Shown here: positions 34,960 through 46,735 of the stretch, in pieces
Position numbering within the stretch: position 1 is the first letter of the stretch
Layout: each line of letters opens with the position of its first letter
Source of the DNA: Azolla pinnata
Taxonomy: Eukaryota; Streptophyta; Polypodiopsida; Salviniales; Salviniaceae
DNA: 49,231 bases
Reading direction: 5' to 3'
NCBI GenBank assembly: GCA_037176905.1
Contig: JBBBWG010030355.1
Span: forward strand, 1-49,231
The notes under the pieces: generated by a model
The model's database searches: none
What the model was told of the DNA's origin: nothing
The model's input: only the letters and a program-made list of their open reading frames with translations
Position numbers and translations under genes: made by a program

Positions 34960-36819
34960 TTGTACTAATGATTTTGTTTCTATCCCTCTCTCTTGTTTTA
35001 ATTCTAGTGCGACTAACAGGATTATTTGTAGATCCAAATCTAAAGAGCAAGAAAACATTAGTATTCTTCTTCTTTATTAATCTCTTCTTTGATAAGTGTG
35101 CATTATTTAATGGTTTGGTGGTAAGTAATGGTTTAATGATTTATTGTTCATTGATTTCGATTATCAATAATCGTTTGATTGATTATGTTATATCAATTAT
35201 CTTTTATTTTGTTACAATTCACGATTAATAAACGACTTTAATTTATATCATGATCGATGATTTCTATTAATTCAATCATAACGCCCTATTAATTTTTTGA
35301 TATGATCGTTTATCAGTTGATCAAAATCAATTGATATTATTATGATCACGATTATTGATGCATTTCAATTGAATAATCAATCTTTGTTTTTAATTTCAAC
35401 TAATCAATCAATCATTTGATCGACTATAGGTTTTAATCGACGTGTCTCGATTGATATCGAGGTGTGTGTTGTGTATAATTATGTATCATGTGCGTAAAAC
35501 TTTAGCATGTATCCTTGCGATCTTGGTGGTAGGACATTCATTGGTTCAAACCCCTAACTCACCTCCTTCTTGAACAATGTTTTTATTCAAAGCATTCATC
35601 AAGGAGTCTTATCTCCTTCTAAAACGGTCCCCTTGAGTAAGGAGGAGTGACAACACCTTCTCGAATAGTATCCCAAATTGAGACTTTTATAGAGGCATTC
35701 CACCTCTTTCCTGATCGGTCACTTGAGTCAAGGCGCCTACTAATCAAGGACTTGACATCTCTTTCAAAAGGCTTACTCAATTCTGATCATTGATTTGATT
35801 TAGGATTCACACCCCGTAGCCTATGACCCAAGGTTTTTACTTGTTAGGCTTAAAAATCTTGAAACTTGAACACATACCGTGTATTTTATCACATGATCAA
35901 GGGGTGTTTGAACCAGTGACTTTCTTATTCGTAGATCTAATTGTAATAATACTTACCATTAGGTTATATTAGATTATATATATATAAATTATTGTTATTT
36001 TTATTTTTTTATATTTTTCTTTAAAGACGATTTAAAGAGCCAAGACTATTTATATGAGCATAATATAGATAATTTTTTTGCAATTATTTTTTAAGTGTAG
36101 TGTATGAATGTTGATATGGGCCTTGTACATTGATATAAATAAAGTTTGTAAGTAAGAGAGTATGATACTTTAACCCACCCAAATAAGAATATAATCGTTG
36201 GGCGTAGCCAACCACTTTATCACCCCTTGGTTATAGTACTACTCATTATTAGTTGATATTTCTCGCTTATATAGAGCTCTAGAATATTTAGATAATATGT
36301 AATACAAGATTAAAGTCTTCATTTTGATAGCCATTTTTAATACTATAGAGGATAGTCCCCTTTTAGACTAAAAATGTCGAACGACCAAATGCCCAATCTC
36401 AATTCATTTACTTTCTAATTGTATAAGCTTGTTCACATTAGCATAACAACCATCAAAGGACGTTAATAAGTGAAAGCCAAGAAGTGTAACTAAATGGAAA
36501 CATAAGATAAAGGGACTTGTAAGCCTGCAAGGTAGGGAGATGTTTCTGGAGGAATACTCATCTTCTTGCATCTTACATTGGTGGAGATGATAGGACTTGA
36601 CAACATGGCTAGTCCTACCCATATACAATTCCTGCACAATCTCCACCTTACGAAGACACTTCCACACATCTTGACTTCCAGACGCCTCAACCACAGCACG
36701 ATAACTCGCCTCCTATGTAGACAGAATAGATGTTTCATGTCATCCAATACAATAAATCACACCAATTAAGCACTACTCAGTTACTTATCTTCTGTGGTCA
36801 TACACAAAACAAGCCCGAT
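34960..36819. other. AT-rich intergenic, probably transposon-derived
   Basis: No gene recognised. 35140-35460 is packed with ATTGAT and ATCAAT hexamers in both orientations. A tRNA-like box segment lies at about 35900-35968. The remaining short frames have no domains. Confidence 0.4.
35900..35968 (-). repeat. tRNA-like (possible SINE) box segment
   Basis: The minus strand reads an A-box-like TAATGGTAAG, then GGTTCAAACAC, a B-box-like motif, about 40 bp later. It resembles the segments at 22929, 47061 and 47801 in order and spacing, but is not a functional tRNA. Confidence 0.4.
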
Positions 36820-37538
36820 CTCAAGGAGCGCCCAAGATCGTATATTGAACTTCCATTAGAGGATGTCCTCGGGTCGTTAGACCATTTTAGGAGATGGAGG
36901 TGTGAACATTGCTAGACAATGTGACTGCAACATGGTTCTTACATCAGTCAGATGACAGAAAAAGCAATTGGATCACGGTCAAAGAAAAGCTAGTGCAGAA
37001 TTTCATGAATTAGAATACGAGCCACATGGCCCCGCAACAAATCCGAAATCTATGGCAATAACAATTCGAGCCAGTCGCTCAGTTTGCAATAAAATTAAAT
37101 CAGCTATTGTTATACGCGAACCCCAAGATGTCCGAAGAAATGAAGCTATATTTCCTTTGGCCCAGGCTGTGCCATGATATTTATGTCATGTGTACTAGAG
37201 ACCAAGGACCCATCTCTTTTCACCATGCCATATAGATCGCCCAACGAATCGAAGCATCCATGACGAACGTATCCACAAGAAACAACCAACTCACACAGCC
37301 CCAGGTAATGGCACATACCGATCATGACACAGTACTGATGGATATTGACTTTCAAAATGCACATGGCATCAACAAACGTGCGCTCCCAGACAGGGACGCA
37401 CAAGGACGCCCAAAATGCTTTTTCTATGGACATATCAAGAGAAATTGCAGGAAATTCAAGGCCCAACAACAGACACAGAATGTCCAAATCACACTAACAG
37501 ATGCCACATCCCTGGCAAACTTACCAGGAAACGAATAG
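36820..37538 (+). pseudogene. decayed LTR-retrotransposon gag
   Basis: Gag-like protein sequence can be followed on the plus strand. An upstream part (about 36820-36912) contains LDHFRRWRCEH. After a frameshift the frame continues from 36915 with WFLHQSDDRKSNW, FEPVAQFAIKL and RDQGPISFHHA, with in-frame stops at 37011, 37059 and 37233. The end has a damaged zinc knuckle, CFFYGHIKRNC, missing the second Cys and neighbouring residues of the usual CX2CX4HX4C. It ends at a stop at 37538 with no protease or polymerase downstream. Non-functional relic; probably a Ty3/gypsy-type gag, by overall look only. Confidence 0.7.
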
Positions 37539-40500
37539 GAGGTACAATGCTGGAAGACCATATAATTTATGACTCTTTCATTACAAAGAAATGATATCTT
37601 AAGACTTCTAGTCATCTCATTCAACAGTATATATATATGTGGAGTGTCACCATTTTCATATGCCCTGAATTTCTGTTGTTTGGAGTGCGTCCTCCGTGTG
37701 AACGATGCATTCATGTCGGCAGTGTTCGATCATTCCATGTCCGAATTTTGTCGGGCCGATGAATGTTTGAGGCATATATCGATTCCATTAACAACCGCTA
37801 ACAGATTGTACACTCCGGGAATGATGTCCAAGATGATGATATGATTCGATGTCTTTTTTTCAGCATTTTTGCCACTGAATCTGTGCTCGGCAATGAAGAA
37901 AACGCGCTCGATCATTTCACAGATTCAATCATGGGCTGCGCATGTGATCTCAAAGTGGGTTGCTTGGGCTTTTCTCCCTCCAATCTCCTCCTACTATGTT
38001 GTATACAAGAGCTAGTCATGGAGCATTCCAAGTCAAATGAAGAGAGCAGGTTAAAGAACATACATGATGGAAGATAAGACAGTACTCACAGTTCCAGTTG
38101 AGGTCACTTCAAGTTTTCCATGTATCATGCAGATGGGAGACAATTTGCATAAGCTCATGTTCAGGTCACTCCAAGTTTTCCTTGGATTATGGAGATATGA
38201 AACAATTTGCATTGGATACAGAGACATCCAGTTGCATCATGTAGGTCCTCTTCTGTCTTCCATTGATGCCAAATCAAAACACCTTGGGTCCTCTGCATTT
38301 CTGGAGGATCCTGCTATGTATGCACTGAACCACACAAACAGTTTTGGATGATATGGAATACATTATCTTTGATATGAGAATTATGCACCTACCAGTGCCA
38401 TGTTGAGTTATGTTGGAACACTGCAGCCAGCATCGATTGCTGTGAATGCATCGTGGAGGTTTTGTTGATGAACTCCATAGATTGATCGATGATGCATCGA
38501 GACGTATGGTTCTTCTCATCCTGGATCAACAGTAGGTTTGCCTCATTCAGGGCTCACCAGCCACATTTAGAACTGCAATGACCGCATCGAAGCTCATCTC
38601 CATGGCATACCAAAATTACTACACTAGCATCTATATACCACATGTGCTTCGCATTCAACATCTTTAAACTTTTGATTGATCATCACCATTGCCAAGACAT
38701 CTCATATTATATCTTGATCATCACCATGCCCTGCAATAACTGTTGATGATTCCCAATCTTTGTATTTCCACCACTTTGGAGTTTGTAGAGCTTCTTGGAC
38801 TATAAAAGACCACCTGAATCCAAAAGTATGAGCCACCCACACAGCATTCGTAGCACAAAATTCAGTTTGTTCGTATGATAATCATCTCTACCTACCGCAT
38901 ATGAGTATGGCCAACCAAAGGCCATATCCATCATCCCATCGCTTCCAACATTCTCGTTCAAACTCTACATGCAAGCAAGCAGTGAAGCATTATTCCATAT
39001 GAAGCAAGGCTTAAAAAGGATGTAATCAATCACCTTTTTCTGATAGTGAGCTACTTACTGGGATAGGTAGCTGTAAACAAAAGGAAGCGTCAGCAACTAC
39101 TCCTTGACGGATGATAGCAGCCATCATTCAATACTCATTTCTGATACATCAGATTTGAGCCACACTGCCAGAGTTTAGCTAATGAATGTGCATCGCCTTC
39201 TGATTCCAATGTACAAACTTGGCTATTTCCATATACTACAAGAGCATTTAGAGTTCCTTGGTGAGGCAATTTGCAAGTCACAAAGCAGAAATCCCATACT
39301 AATTTTGCCACTTCCATGATTACTCTGAGGGTATTTACTGCACTGGCCCAAGAGCAATACATCATTCTTGTTGATCAGCACTCATCACAAACATACACCT
39401 GCGGAATCCGGATGCTATGCCACCATACATATCCAATATCATTGCAAACACCTCCTCAAAAAGACACTGACAATCGAGGTTTGTTTACACACAAGCCGTA
39501 TATTCTGTCTGTTACCTCTTTATCGAGTAGAACCTGCAATGAACTACATATTTTACAGTCAAAACAGATATACCTTCTTCTCTACTGCAGCACATCTTTC
39601 TACAAAGAGTGGATTTCTTCCCTTCACATTTTCACTTAGGAAGAGCAAAGATGGAAATTTCGATGAAGCAGCCAAGATTGTTATTGAAGTACATACCCCA
39701 ATCGGAACCTATGTGATGGTGGTTAGCCTCATTGAAACTTCTTAAAAAATAAGAATTGTTCGATACAGTACTCACATTCAACAACGGGGTAGGAACCTCT
39801 ACATCATAAATTACAACATGGGAAAGGGGGAGGGGAAAGGCTACAAACTGGTACAAACCTTGACAACAAGCTCAGCAATTGTACAGCTGAAATGGGAACT
39901 CTACTCAGATGGCTATTCTAATGGCACAGCTGACAATGAGCTGCGAATCGACAATCAGGAACCACAAAGAGCTTCTCCTGAGAGCACATATTCACGTGAC
40001 ATGCTTTTAACGTCTCCAGCCTTAAAAAATCTGGGGAGAAACTCAAGCTGGAACTAGCTCAGCATCTGCATCATATGCATCACCAGCAGGGGAGTAAGGA
40101 ATGCTCAACCAGAACACTGTTAAGGCAGCCTTGCATAAACAAGCTGAGCCTAAAAACAGTAATTTTGCCCTGATACTCCAAACAACCAAACCAGCTTCAT
40201 GTAACAGCAGTGTGATTCCCGCTGAAAAATGACCTGGTTTTCTGCATTTGTGTCATCGGAAAGACATCCAAGGCAGTTAGTTCCCTGATGAGAAGGTCAT
40301 TTCTATTCTTGATCCACAACTTATCAGGACACCCCAGCAGCTGTTCCAGGGAGCTTTGTCATCACAGAAGCTCACATCACACCATATTGCCAGGGCTTTG
40401 TATGTGATAGATACATGCTTGAGAGCAGCTGGATAGGCTTGAGGAGCAGATAGCATAACTGAAACCTTCCATTCATTTCAAGCAAAAGCAAAGTGGGAGA

Positions 40501-40583
40501 GGTGAGAGGTAGGCAGCCTGGAGAGATCGCACAGCAAATTCCATAACAGATTCCACTGCATTCTTCTTATTCTGTTTCAGTCC
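37539..40583. other. intergenic, no gene recognised
   Basis: Several open frames of 75-125 codons (for example 39271-39639, 39368-39745 and 38064-38351, all +) lack known domains and overlap each other. A 62-bp imperfect duplication starts at 38101 and 38163. The right end should contain the 3' UTR of the phytolongin-like gene. Confidence 0.5.
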
Positions 40584-41879
40584 TTATTTGGCGACACAGC
40601 TGATGCCATGGCAGATTCCAAACCAGATGGCCAGAAGGAAGAGGCAGATGAGCACATCCAACATGATGACAGCTTTCACATTGCACCACCGCATCGAAGC
40701 CTTCTGTGGCGGATGCAGCTCCTTGTTAGTAGTAGTAGTAACGGTAGATTCTTGACTTATGAGAAGGACCTCCACTTTCTGTTCCTGTTCCTGTTCCTGT
40801 TCCTGTTCTTGTCCCCGATCTTGTTGTTTCTCACCATTTCTCCTGCATACGAGAACCTCTTTCATCTGATTCATAGCCATGAGCAGCTTGCTGAGCAAAC
40901 GCATCCTGGATGGAGATCTGGATCCATGAGGCTTTCTTTCTTCTTCTTCTTTTTCTTCTGACCTAGAGTCATTAGGCTTGAGATCCTGATGGTTGGAGGC
41001 AGAGGGAAGAGCACGCAGAGTCGAGCTCTGATCCGGATCCACTTCCACTATGCCTTCTTCTATGTCATGCGGATGCAGCTGTTGCTGCTGTTGCTCTGCT
41101 TCCTGACGATTCCTCTCTCTCTGAGGAACACCAACAAGGGAAGCCACCAGATTCCTCATGAGCGACACCATCTCCTCGTCCAAGAAGTGTGCTCCAAGAG
41201 TCAGGTTCTGGGAGCCAGAGATGCGGCCCCGCCTGAGCAGGGAGGACTTGAAGCCATCCCTGAGCTTGCACAAGAAGGAGAAGGCGTCGGCCTTGCTCAG
41301 AGCCTCGTCCATGATGGAGCAGTACGTGAACATCCCATCCATGACGCAGATGAAGCGGCGCTGCTTCGTAGTGTAGCTAAATGTGGTATGAAGGGGAGGG
41401 ATATGCTGTAAGCACTGACCTGCCATAGCCGAGAAACTGTTGCTGCTGTCGTTGCACTGCATCCCTCTACTCTTGCCTTTGCCGGCTTCTTCTTCTCCTC
41501 CTCCTCCTCCGGCTTCTGGTTCTTCTTCTTCTGCCGCCGCTGCTGCTGCTGCTGCTGGTTCGTCGTTGCTGCAGAACTCAGCAACCATGACGTCAGTGCC
41601 TTTGAACACAGCGGCATAGTAGATCAAGGTTCGCAGTGTGCACGCCTTATCGTTGCTGGCGGTAACGGCAGAAGCAAGCACAGACGAAGCCGAAGCCGCA
41701 GCAGCAGCAGCAGCAGGAGGAGGAGGAGAAGGAAGAGGTTGAGGAGGCGGAAGCGATGGAGGTCGCTCGCAGTCGTTCTCAGGCAGCGTGTAAGATCCGG
41801 CGTTGGTGAACTGGTAGGTGCTCGGCAATGCCGCTGCCGATGCTGCTGCAGCGGGCCGAGGGCTCCTCCAGAACATCAT
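40584..41879 (-). CDS. phytolongin-like longin-domain membrane protein
   Basis: Phytolongins are plant R-SNARE relatives with a longin domain and C-terminal anchor but a divergent segment in place of the SNARE motif; they act in the secretory and endomembrane system. The single exon gives 431 residues from ATG 41879 (MMFWRSPRP). Residues 1-75 are Pro/Ala/Ser-rich. A longin domain spans about 80-220 (TLRTLIYYAAVFKGTDVMVAEF; later LQHIPPLHTTFSYTTKQRRFICVMDG and SIMDEALSKADAFSFLCKLRDGFK). It is interrupted at about 109-150 by Ala, Glu and Gly runs. Residues 255-395 are low complexity, with a (Gln-Glu)n run near 357-367. One membrane span at about 403-425 (VIMLDVLICLFLLAIWFGI) ends the protein. 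Arabidopsis phytolongins are about 250-270 residues, so this one is enlarged by low-complexity insertions. The frame stays open upstream to 43004 only through repeats, so that extension is rejected. Confidence 0.85.
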   Translation of the reverse strand: MMFWRSPRPAAAASAAALPSTYQFTNAGSYTLPENDCERPPSLPPPQPLPSPPPPAAAAAAASASSVLASAVTASNDKACTLRTLIYYAAVFKGTDVMVAEFCSNDEPAAAAAAAAEEEEPEAGGGGGEEEAGKGKSRGMQCNDSSNSFSAMAGQCLQHIPPLHTTFSYTTKQRRFICVMDGMFTYCSIMDEALSKADAFSFLCKLRDGFKSSLLRRGRISGSQNLTLGAHFLDEEMVSLMRNLVASLVGVPQRERNRQEAEQQQQQLHPHDIEEGIVEVDPDQSSTLRALPSASNHQDLKPNDSRSEEKEEEERKPHGSRSPSRMRLLSKLLMAMNQMKEVLVCRRNGEKQQDRGQEQEQEQEQEQKVEVLLISQESTVTTTTNKELHPPQKASMRWCNVKAVIMLDVLICLFLLAIWFGICHGISCVAK

Positions 41880-42087
41880 CGTCTGCGTGGAGCGGGCGGG
41901 CGATGGTGGAGGATGTGTGGGGGAGAGCTCTAATGGCGAATGCAGGTACAAGGGGGGGAGGGAAAGCGAAGGAGAGGGAAATGGCGGGGGGATCGGCGCC
42001 TCAGTTTCCTGTGAATCTGCATCTGCACCTGCATCCGTTGTCTGAAGGTCTGAGGGGGAAAGAGAGGAGGCCGCTGACGACGAGGAA

Positions 42088-42210
42088 GGAGCAGAAGCAG
42101 AAGCAGAAGCAGAAGCAGAAGCAGAAGCCGAAGCCGAAGCAGAAGCAGAAGCAGAAGCCGAATCCGAAGCCGAAGCAGAAGCAGAAGCAGAAGCAGAAGC
42201 AGAAGCAGCG
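42088..42210. repeat. GCAGAA hexanucleotide repeat
   Basis: About 20 units of GCAGAA with GCCGAA and TCCGAA variants. It lies about 210 bp upstream of the phytolongin-like ATG, probably in its promoter or leader. Read in reverse it gives Ser-Ala runs. Confidence 0.9.
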
Positions 42211-42272
42211 ATGGTGAAGGAGGAGGAGCAGGCGCAGAAGGAGGAATGAAAGAATGAAGATGAGACAGACAG

Positions 42273-43465
42273 CTGTATGTATGTATGTATGTATGTATGT
42301 ATGTATGTGTGCGTGCATGTATGTATGTGTGTATGCATGCATGTATGTATGCATGCATGTATGTGTGCGCATGTATGTGTGCGTGCATGTATGTATGCAT
42401 GTGTGTGTGCGATCGTGTATGTATGTATGTATGTGTGCGTGCGTGCGTGCGTGCGATCGTGCATGTATGTGTGCGCATGTATGTGTGCGTGCATGTATGT
42501 ATGCATGCGTGTGTGCGATCGGTGTATGTATGTATGTATGTGTGCGTGCGTGCGTGCGTGCGATCGTGCATGTATGTGTTTGTGCATGTGCCTATGTATG
42601 TATGTTTGCGTGCGATCGTGTATTTGTGTGTTGATGTATGTGTCTGTGTATGTATGTGTGCCCGGGATTGTGCATGTGTGCGTTCGTGTATGCGTCTGTG
42701 TGCGTATGCGTGCGTGCGTGCGTATGTGTCTATGTATGTATGTGCGCCCGCGATTGTGTATGTGCTTGTTCGTGTATGTGTCTATGTATGTATGCGTGCG
42801 TGCGTGTGTGTATGTGTGCGTCCGTATGTATGTATGTGCATGCGTGCATGCATGTTTCTCTGTATGCGTGCGCGTATGTATGCGTGCGTGCGTGTGTGCA
42901 TGCATATATGCCATGCATGCGTGCATGTGTACATCCGTGTAGTATGCACATGTGCACACATGCATGTGCGCATGTGCACATCCGTGTAGTATGCACGTGC
43001 GCATGCATGCACGTGGTGGAAACGAGTGCGTGCGTGTCCGTAGTATGCATGTGCATGTATGCGTGCATGTACGTTAAAGAATGCATGTATGTGCATGCGC
43101 TTGAATGCATGCATGCATGTGTGTGCATGTGTGTGTTTGTGTGTGCATTTATGTGCATGTATGTATACGGGCGTGCATGCATGCATGCATGGCTCTATGT
43201 ATGCATGCATATATACATGCGTGTGCAAGCCTATATGCATCTATGTGTACACACATGTATGCTGCATGCATGTATGTATGTGTACGCGCCTGCGCGTGTG
43301 CATGTATGCATGCATGCGTGGGTGTTTGCACATGTGTATCGATATGTATGTGTGTGCATGTATTGCATGCATGGATGGATGGATGGATGGATGGGTACAC
43401 ATGTGGCATGTGTGCATGTATTGCATGCATGGATGGATGGATGGATGGGTACACATGTGGCATGT
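42273..43465. repeat. 1.2-kb TATG/TGTG/CATG alternating purine-pyrimidine repeat
   Basis: Almost uninterrupted alternation of pyrimidine and purine: TGTATG, TGCGTG, TGCATG. A higher-order copy of about 106 bp is visible from the CGATCG interruptions (42409, 42515). Near the right end a 58-bp unit with GGATGGAT and GGGTACACATGTGGCATG is duplicated (from 43353 and 43411). All long open frames here are repeat products. Confidence 0.9.
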
Positions 43466-45778
43466 GTGCACCCCATGCATCATCTTCGACTAGAACAACT
43501 TCGCGTCTTCTTCTACAGGGTTTGCCCCGGGGGAAAGAACTGAATCGAATGGCGTCTTTTGGGCAGATCTGCAACCTTCTTTCTTCTTCAAATGGGTTGT
43601 CATCACTAGAACAGATCAGCTGCCAAATCTGGTGACTGCTTCCGAGAGAGGGTGCAAGCTGAGTAGATCTAGCTGAGTCGAATCTTCGCATCTGAGACAT
43701 GTCTTAGCTTGATCCCTTGAGAGGTTTGTGGAAGTTAGGGTAGGTAAAAGAGTTTGGTAGTTTTTTTTTTCATTTTTACACGAAACTGACTTAAAATGTG
43801 TATGTAGTGGTTGTAGTTGTTCTGGCCAATCTCGAACAGAACCGAATCAGGACAGTTTGATCCTTCCTCTCATGGAGTAACTCTTCACGTAGAAGCTGGA
43901 ATAGAATCGCAAGATACGAAGCTGTTCCTTAGCTTGGTCCCAACGCATATGGACTCATTGATGGATGGATTGATTGAACCCCAAGCTTGGTGCTTGCCTG
44001 CTCACATATACCACAGGACCGATTACATTTATAATCGATCACGTTCCGCATTGTAAGCGATCTACGTTATGAAAGCCCTGAGGTTTTTTTCTCTAAAGTC
44101 ACTTGAGCTGTTAAAAAGTTGGTTTCGAACCTCGTCTAAAAGTTTGTTCGTGTCCTAAAGTGTTGTGCTCTTAATGTCCATTTTGCTGGGAACATGTCTC
44201 CTCCTCGATGCTTTTTGCCAGATTGAATTGGGTCAGCATCGTCTGTAGTGAGCTGCTTAAGAGTGTGGATCACATCTAGCCATTAAGTAACCAAGACTCC
44301 AAAGTGGGGTTTTTGAGAATTATTCATAGTAAAAACTCTTCTCAATGTTCCCCAAGGAATTGCACCTGCTACCTGGAAGCATGTCAAAAACTAGAAAATA
44401 GATTTGTTTTTGCACAACTACAGTCCCATAATGGATGCTTCTTTTTTCTCTGATTGAAGACCATAATACGACCGTATGCATTGGAGCTGAGCCCAGCTAT
44501 ATGAACAACCTGCCATCGGAAGGTTCATCCATATAGATCTTTCTAGATTTTCTTCCAAATATTAGTAAGAAAATTATACCTATCAAAACCTTTCTGATAG
44601 CAAGTACTCTCATTTTGTTTGCTCGATCCATCTTTACATCCTTGAAATGATATTAGAAAACGACACCCAACCACCATTGTGAACACTGCTTACAAAAATT
44701 CTACAAAAACATTAGCCATGCCTCGTCACAATATGATGGATAAGTTGGTTCTAAAATCTCAAACAAGTTTTGTTTAAGAGCACGAGCATATTTGGATAAT
44801 ATGTTTCTCTTTTGGGAACTCCCAACTATGTCTAAATAAAGACTAGAAATAGAAAGCCTACTAATTTCCCATCTAGTCGTATGATCAAGTTGATTGGGAT
44901 TGCCTTCATGGAGTGCTTTCAATTAAATATATTAGAGATATTTGGACATTGTACAACATAGCACAAACCAAAGACATTGTGGAGGGGGACAAAAAGGAGA
45001 GTTATTTTCCCTTTCTCGCTTGTTTCGACAAGGCTACCCTTTGACACATTATTTATTCTTGTTTTTGCTAATGAGAGTTAAGCCATAGGAAGGCAATGTA
45101 AGAGGTAAGGAACTTCCCATCGTAAGGGAGCAAATTATATACTCAAATTCTGCAAGTGTTACTAAATTATATCTACAAGGAAGCTTGCAATTTTTTATTA
45201 AGATTGAAATCATTTTGAAGGTCTTCTGGGAGAGCCAACACCTCTATGGAACCATGCACCATGCTTAAATGGATTCCGAAATGCATACTTGTGAGATATA
45301 TAGGTTGCCTGGTTGTAATTGATTTTTCCCTTGAGAACCTATCTACATCATTGCTACTACATTTGAGAAAGAAGTTAACATTATTGAAAACCATTCTTGA
45401 AAGAGGACTGATTATAGTAGGTTACATCAATTATGTATTGTGGGCATAAATTTGGTGCATTGCTTTGCATGGTATTTACCTAGATCGTGGATCAATCAAA
45501 TTTAGAGGTTGATACGAACACTAAAAGTAAGCAAGGAAGTTGTAAGGCTAAAGTATTTACGCAGCGTATGCGGCTAGTAGTGAGGCACTACCTCTAACTA
45601 TAGTGAGTTGAACAATGACAGTCTACTGGTTGTTAAATCTACGATTGCCAGTTAGTAGATAAAAAATACTACGATTGTCAAATGTACATGTCAAATCTTC
45701 AAAAGTCTAGCTTATTGATCTTTTGGATAATTCTATAATATTCTTGCTCTTGTCCATCCTCCCTATTAGGAGATAAGG
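43466..45778. other. intergenic, possibly decayed coding sequence on minus strand
   Basis: No gene recognised. Minus-strand frames at 44701-44922 and 45173-45394 (73 codons each) have protein-like composition but no known domain. They are separated by stops, so they may be remains of one old coding sequence. A plus-strand 79-codon frame at 43817-44056 is also unassigned. Confidence 0.4.
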
Positions 45779-46248
45779 TCAATTTCTGGCTATTGAGCCA
45801 ACTCGTGTAATCCGGGTGTATCCTACTAGGACCGAGGGTTCGTTCGGTCCGAATTTGATGTCATAGCCTTTTGTGCCAACCAAATATCTGAAGATATGTT
45901 TCACTACATTCCAATGTGAGTGGTGGGGATTGTACATAAATCTACTAATGACGCCAACCGCGTGTGCAATTCCTAGTCACATTGTGACCATTGCATACAT
46001 CAATGAGCCAAGATCTGGTTCGTATGATACCAACTTCATATGATCCCCCTTCGGACCAGATGGCAGACAGTCCTTTCGTGACAGCTAAAGGTTGGCAGGT
46101 AGCGGTGTCGTAGCAAATCGAGCCATATGCATGTTGAATCTGCACTCCAAAATTCGTCAAATGTACTTGGACTAAGACAAATACAACAGTCATTCTTCTC
46201 AAAAATATGTTGTGCCGAACAAAGATCCTTCATCACGAATTTCAACAT
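45779..46248 (-). pseudogene. decayed Ty1/copia reverse transcriptase, C-terminal part
   Basis: Across shifted frames the minus strand reads a reverse-transcriptase/RNase H junction: MKDLCSAQHIF, then YLS and a stop before SKYI, FNMHMARFATTPLPANL, GSLMYAMV, a stop where the usual RPD lies, IAHAVGVISRFMYNP, HWNVVKHIFRYLVGTKGY, then GYT before a stop. At least one frameshift and several stops show that it is dead. No integrase or LTR was recognised nearby. Confidence 0.75.
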
Positions 46249-46475
46249 CTGTCATTGTCAAAGCTCGACAACATTATGTTTCACGTGAACTCGAACTCAA
46301 GATCTTATACTACATAATACGAAACCTAATCATTGAAGTAATTGATCATGACATAAAATATATAGATCATATCAAATCAGTTTAATTCAAACGGTTAGAA
46401 CAAAGCAAAAGATTTAATGATTGAAGGAAGATATAAGAGAATAGAAGAAGAGATGAGAATAGATTAATATATTCA

Positions 46476-46735
46476 TAAGCATATATTGATGAGAATCTTG
46501 TAAGTGGGTTTATTCGACATTCAAAGTGTCCAGCAAGCGCTCCTATATTTTTCGTGAAGAAAAAAGACACCTCCTTTCGTTTGGTCGTGGATTATCGAGG
46601 ATTAAATAAAGTCAATAAGAAATAGGTATGATATACTTTAATTTCCAGTCTTTAAGAGTGCATTGGTAGGCAAAGCATTTTACCAAAATGGATTTAAGGG
46701 GTGCACATAATCTTGTCTGTATTCAACCAATGTCG
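46476..46735 (+). pseudogene. decayed Ty3/gypsy reverse transcriptase fragment
   Basis: Plus-strand frame reads [12 protein letters not shown], then [20 protein letters not shown] and RGLNK, the palm start of gypsy-type reverse transcriptase, to a stop at 46623. After more stops and a frameshift, KMDLRGAHNLV of the next motif appears near 46687-46719. The catalytic YxDD region is absent. It is on the opposite strand to the adjoining copia relic, so these are separate insertions. Confidence 0.75.

Noticed and set aside
37260-37538. Stand-alone 92-codon gene ending in a zinc-knuckle-like motif
   Set aside because: It is the tail of the longer gag relic in the same frame, with stops upstream.
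41880-43004. Extending the phytolongin-like protein upstream to 806 residues
   Set aside because: The added part is made of repeat-encoded His/Thr/Tyr and Ser-Ala runs; ATG 41879 directly precedes the plausible protein start.
42254-43635. Very long Cys/Met/Val-rich and His/Thr-rich open frames on both strands
   Set aside because: They are translations of the TATG/TGTG repeat, which lacks stop codons in several frames; there is no domain and no codon structure.
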